Below, one piece after another: positions 63,975 to 64,000 of a stretch of 64,000 nt of DNA (position 1 is the first letter of the stretch; each line of letters begins with the position of its first letter). The position numbers and the translations under genes are program-made. The notes beneath the pieces were generated by a model, which made no database searches, was not told the origin of the DNA, and saw nothing but the letters and a program-made list of their open reading frames with translations. Source of the DNA: Nocardioides abyssi (GTDB lineage Bacteria; Actinomycetota; Actinomycetes; Propionibacteriales; Nocardioidaceae); contig NZ_JAUHJR010000010.1 in assembly GCF_030412915.1 (NCBI RefSeq), positions 1-64,000 on the forward strand. Direction: 5' to 3'.

Positions 63975-64000
63975 GGCGTACCACCAAGAGGTGGTACGCC
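63975..64000. terminator. Hairpin at the window end
   Basis: 11-bp perfect arms (63975-63985 with 63990-64000) around AAGA, 11 nt after the hydrolase stop. It reaches the window edge, so the palindrome may be longer. Confidence 0.65.

Overview
The window is very GC-rich DNA from a high-GC actinobacterium. The gene set (mycobacterial-type furA-katG pair, malate:quinone oxidoreductase, class III cyclase with HAMP, many CoA ligases, xylose ABC importer with ROK regulators, KstR-like operator boxes, many leaderless-type promoters) best fits a Nocardioides-like member of the Propionibacteriales. That assignment is inference from gene content. I found 53 protein-coding genes and no rRNA, tRNA, transposase, phage gene or CRISPR array. 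Coding density is high, and the larger gaps are filled with palindromes.

Region 1 (1-13.4 kb) is one co-directional catabolic block: a three-subunit molybdenum hydroxylase (FAD, 2Fe-2S and Mo subunits) with its CoxG-like partner, an amidase, ATP-dependent hydantoinase subunits A and B, an NmrA-like reductase, carbamate kinase, and a ring-opening amidohydrolase of the barbiturase/cyanuric acid hydrolase family. Together they look like an oxidative N-heterocycle (pyrimidine-type) degradation pathway: hydroxylate the ring, open it, hydrolyse the ureido or amide products, and possibly recover ATP from carbamoyl phosphate. This is the most novel system in the window.

Region 2 (13.4-27.5 kb) is mixed: a divergent EamA exporter/MocR regulator pair around a 12-bp palindrome, a CaiB-type CoA transferase, a secreted serine hydrolase, a NarL-type two-component system, mqo, an acyl-CoA ligase, a RutE-like nitroreductase, an FAD/NAD(P) oxidoreductase and an ArsB-like permease. 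Region 3 (27.6-45.2 kb) holds furA-katG, two acyl-CoA ligases around a GAF-LuxR regulator, threonine dehydratase, a stand-alone 5'-3' exonuclease, a membrane adenylate cyclase, a DUF1963 protein, a divergent LysR/aldehyde dehydrogenase pair, SelO and two small hypothetical proteins.

Region 4 (45.2-54.9 kb) is a complete xylose locus. xylF-xylG-xylH and a ROK repressor run rightward; an epimerase, xylB, xylA and a second ROK repressor run leftward. Each promoter has its own palindromic operator. Region 5 (54.9-64 kb) has small membrane proteins, a DUF3140-like protein, the first steps of tryptophan catabolism (kynA-kynU), a PrmC-related methyltransferase and an oxidoreductase group (old yellow enzyme family, DapB-like dehydrogenase, SDR, metallo-hydrolase). 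Two promoters in that group carry KstR-type boxes.

Two features run through the window. Many genes start 5-8 nt after a TANNNT-like -10 box and so are probably translated from leaderless mRNAs. Many gaps, especially between convergent genes, hold long and often perfect inverted repeats, including 48-bp and 50-bp perfect palindromes, a six-hairpin cluster and an inverted array of 22-bp repeats.
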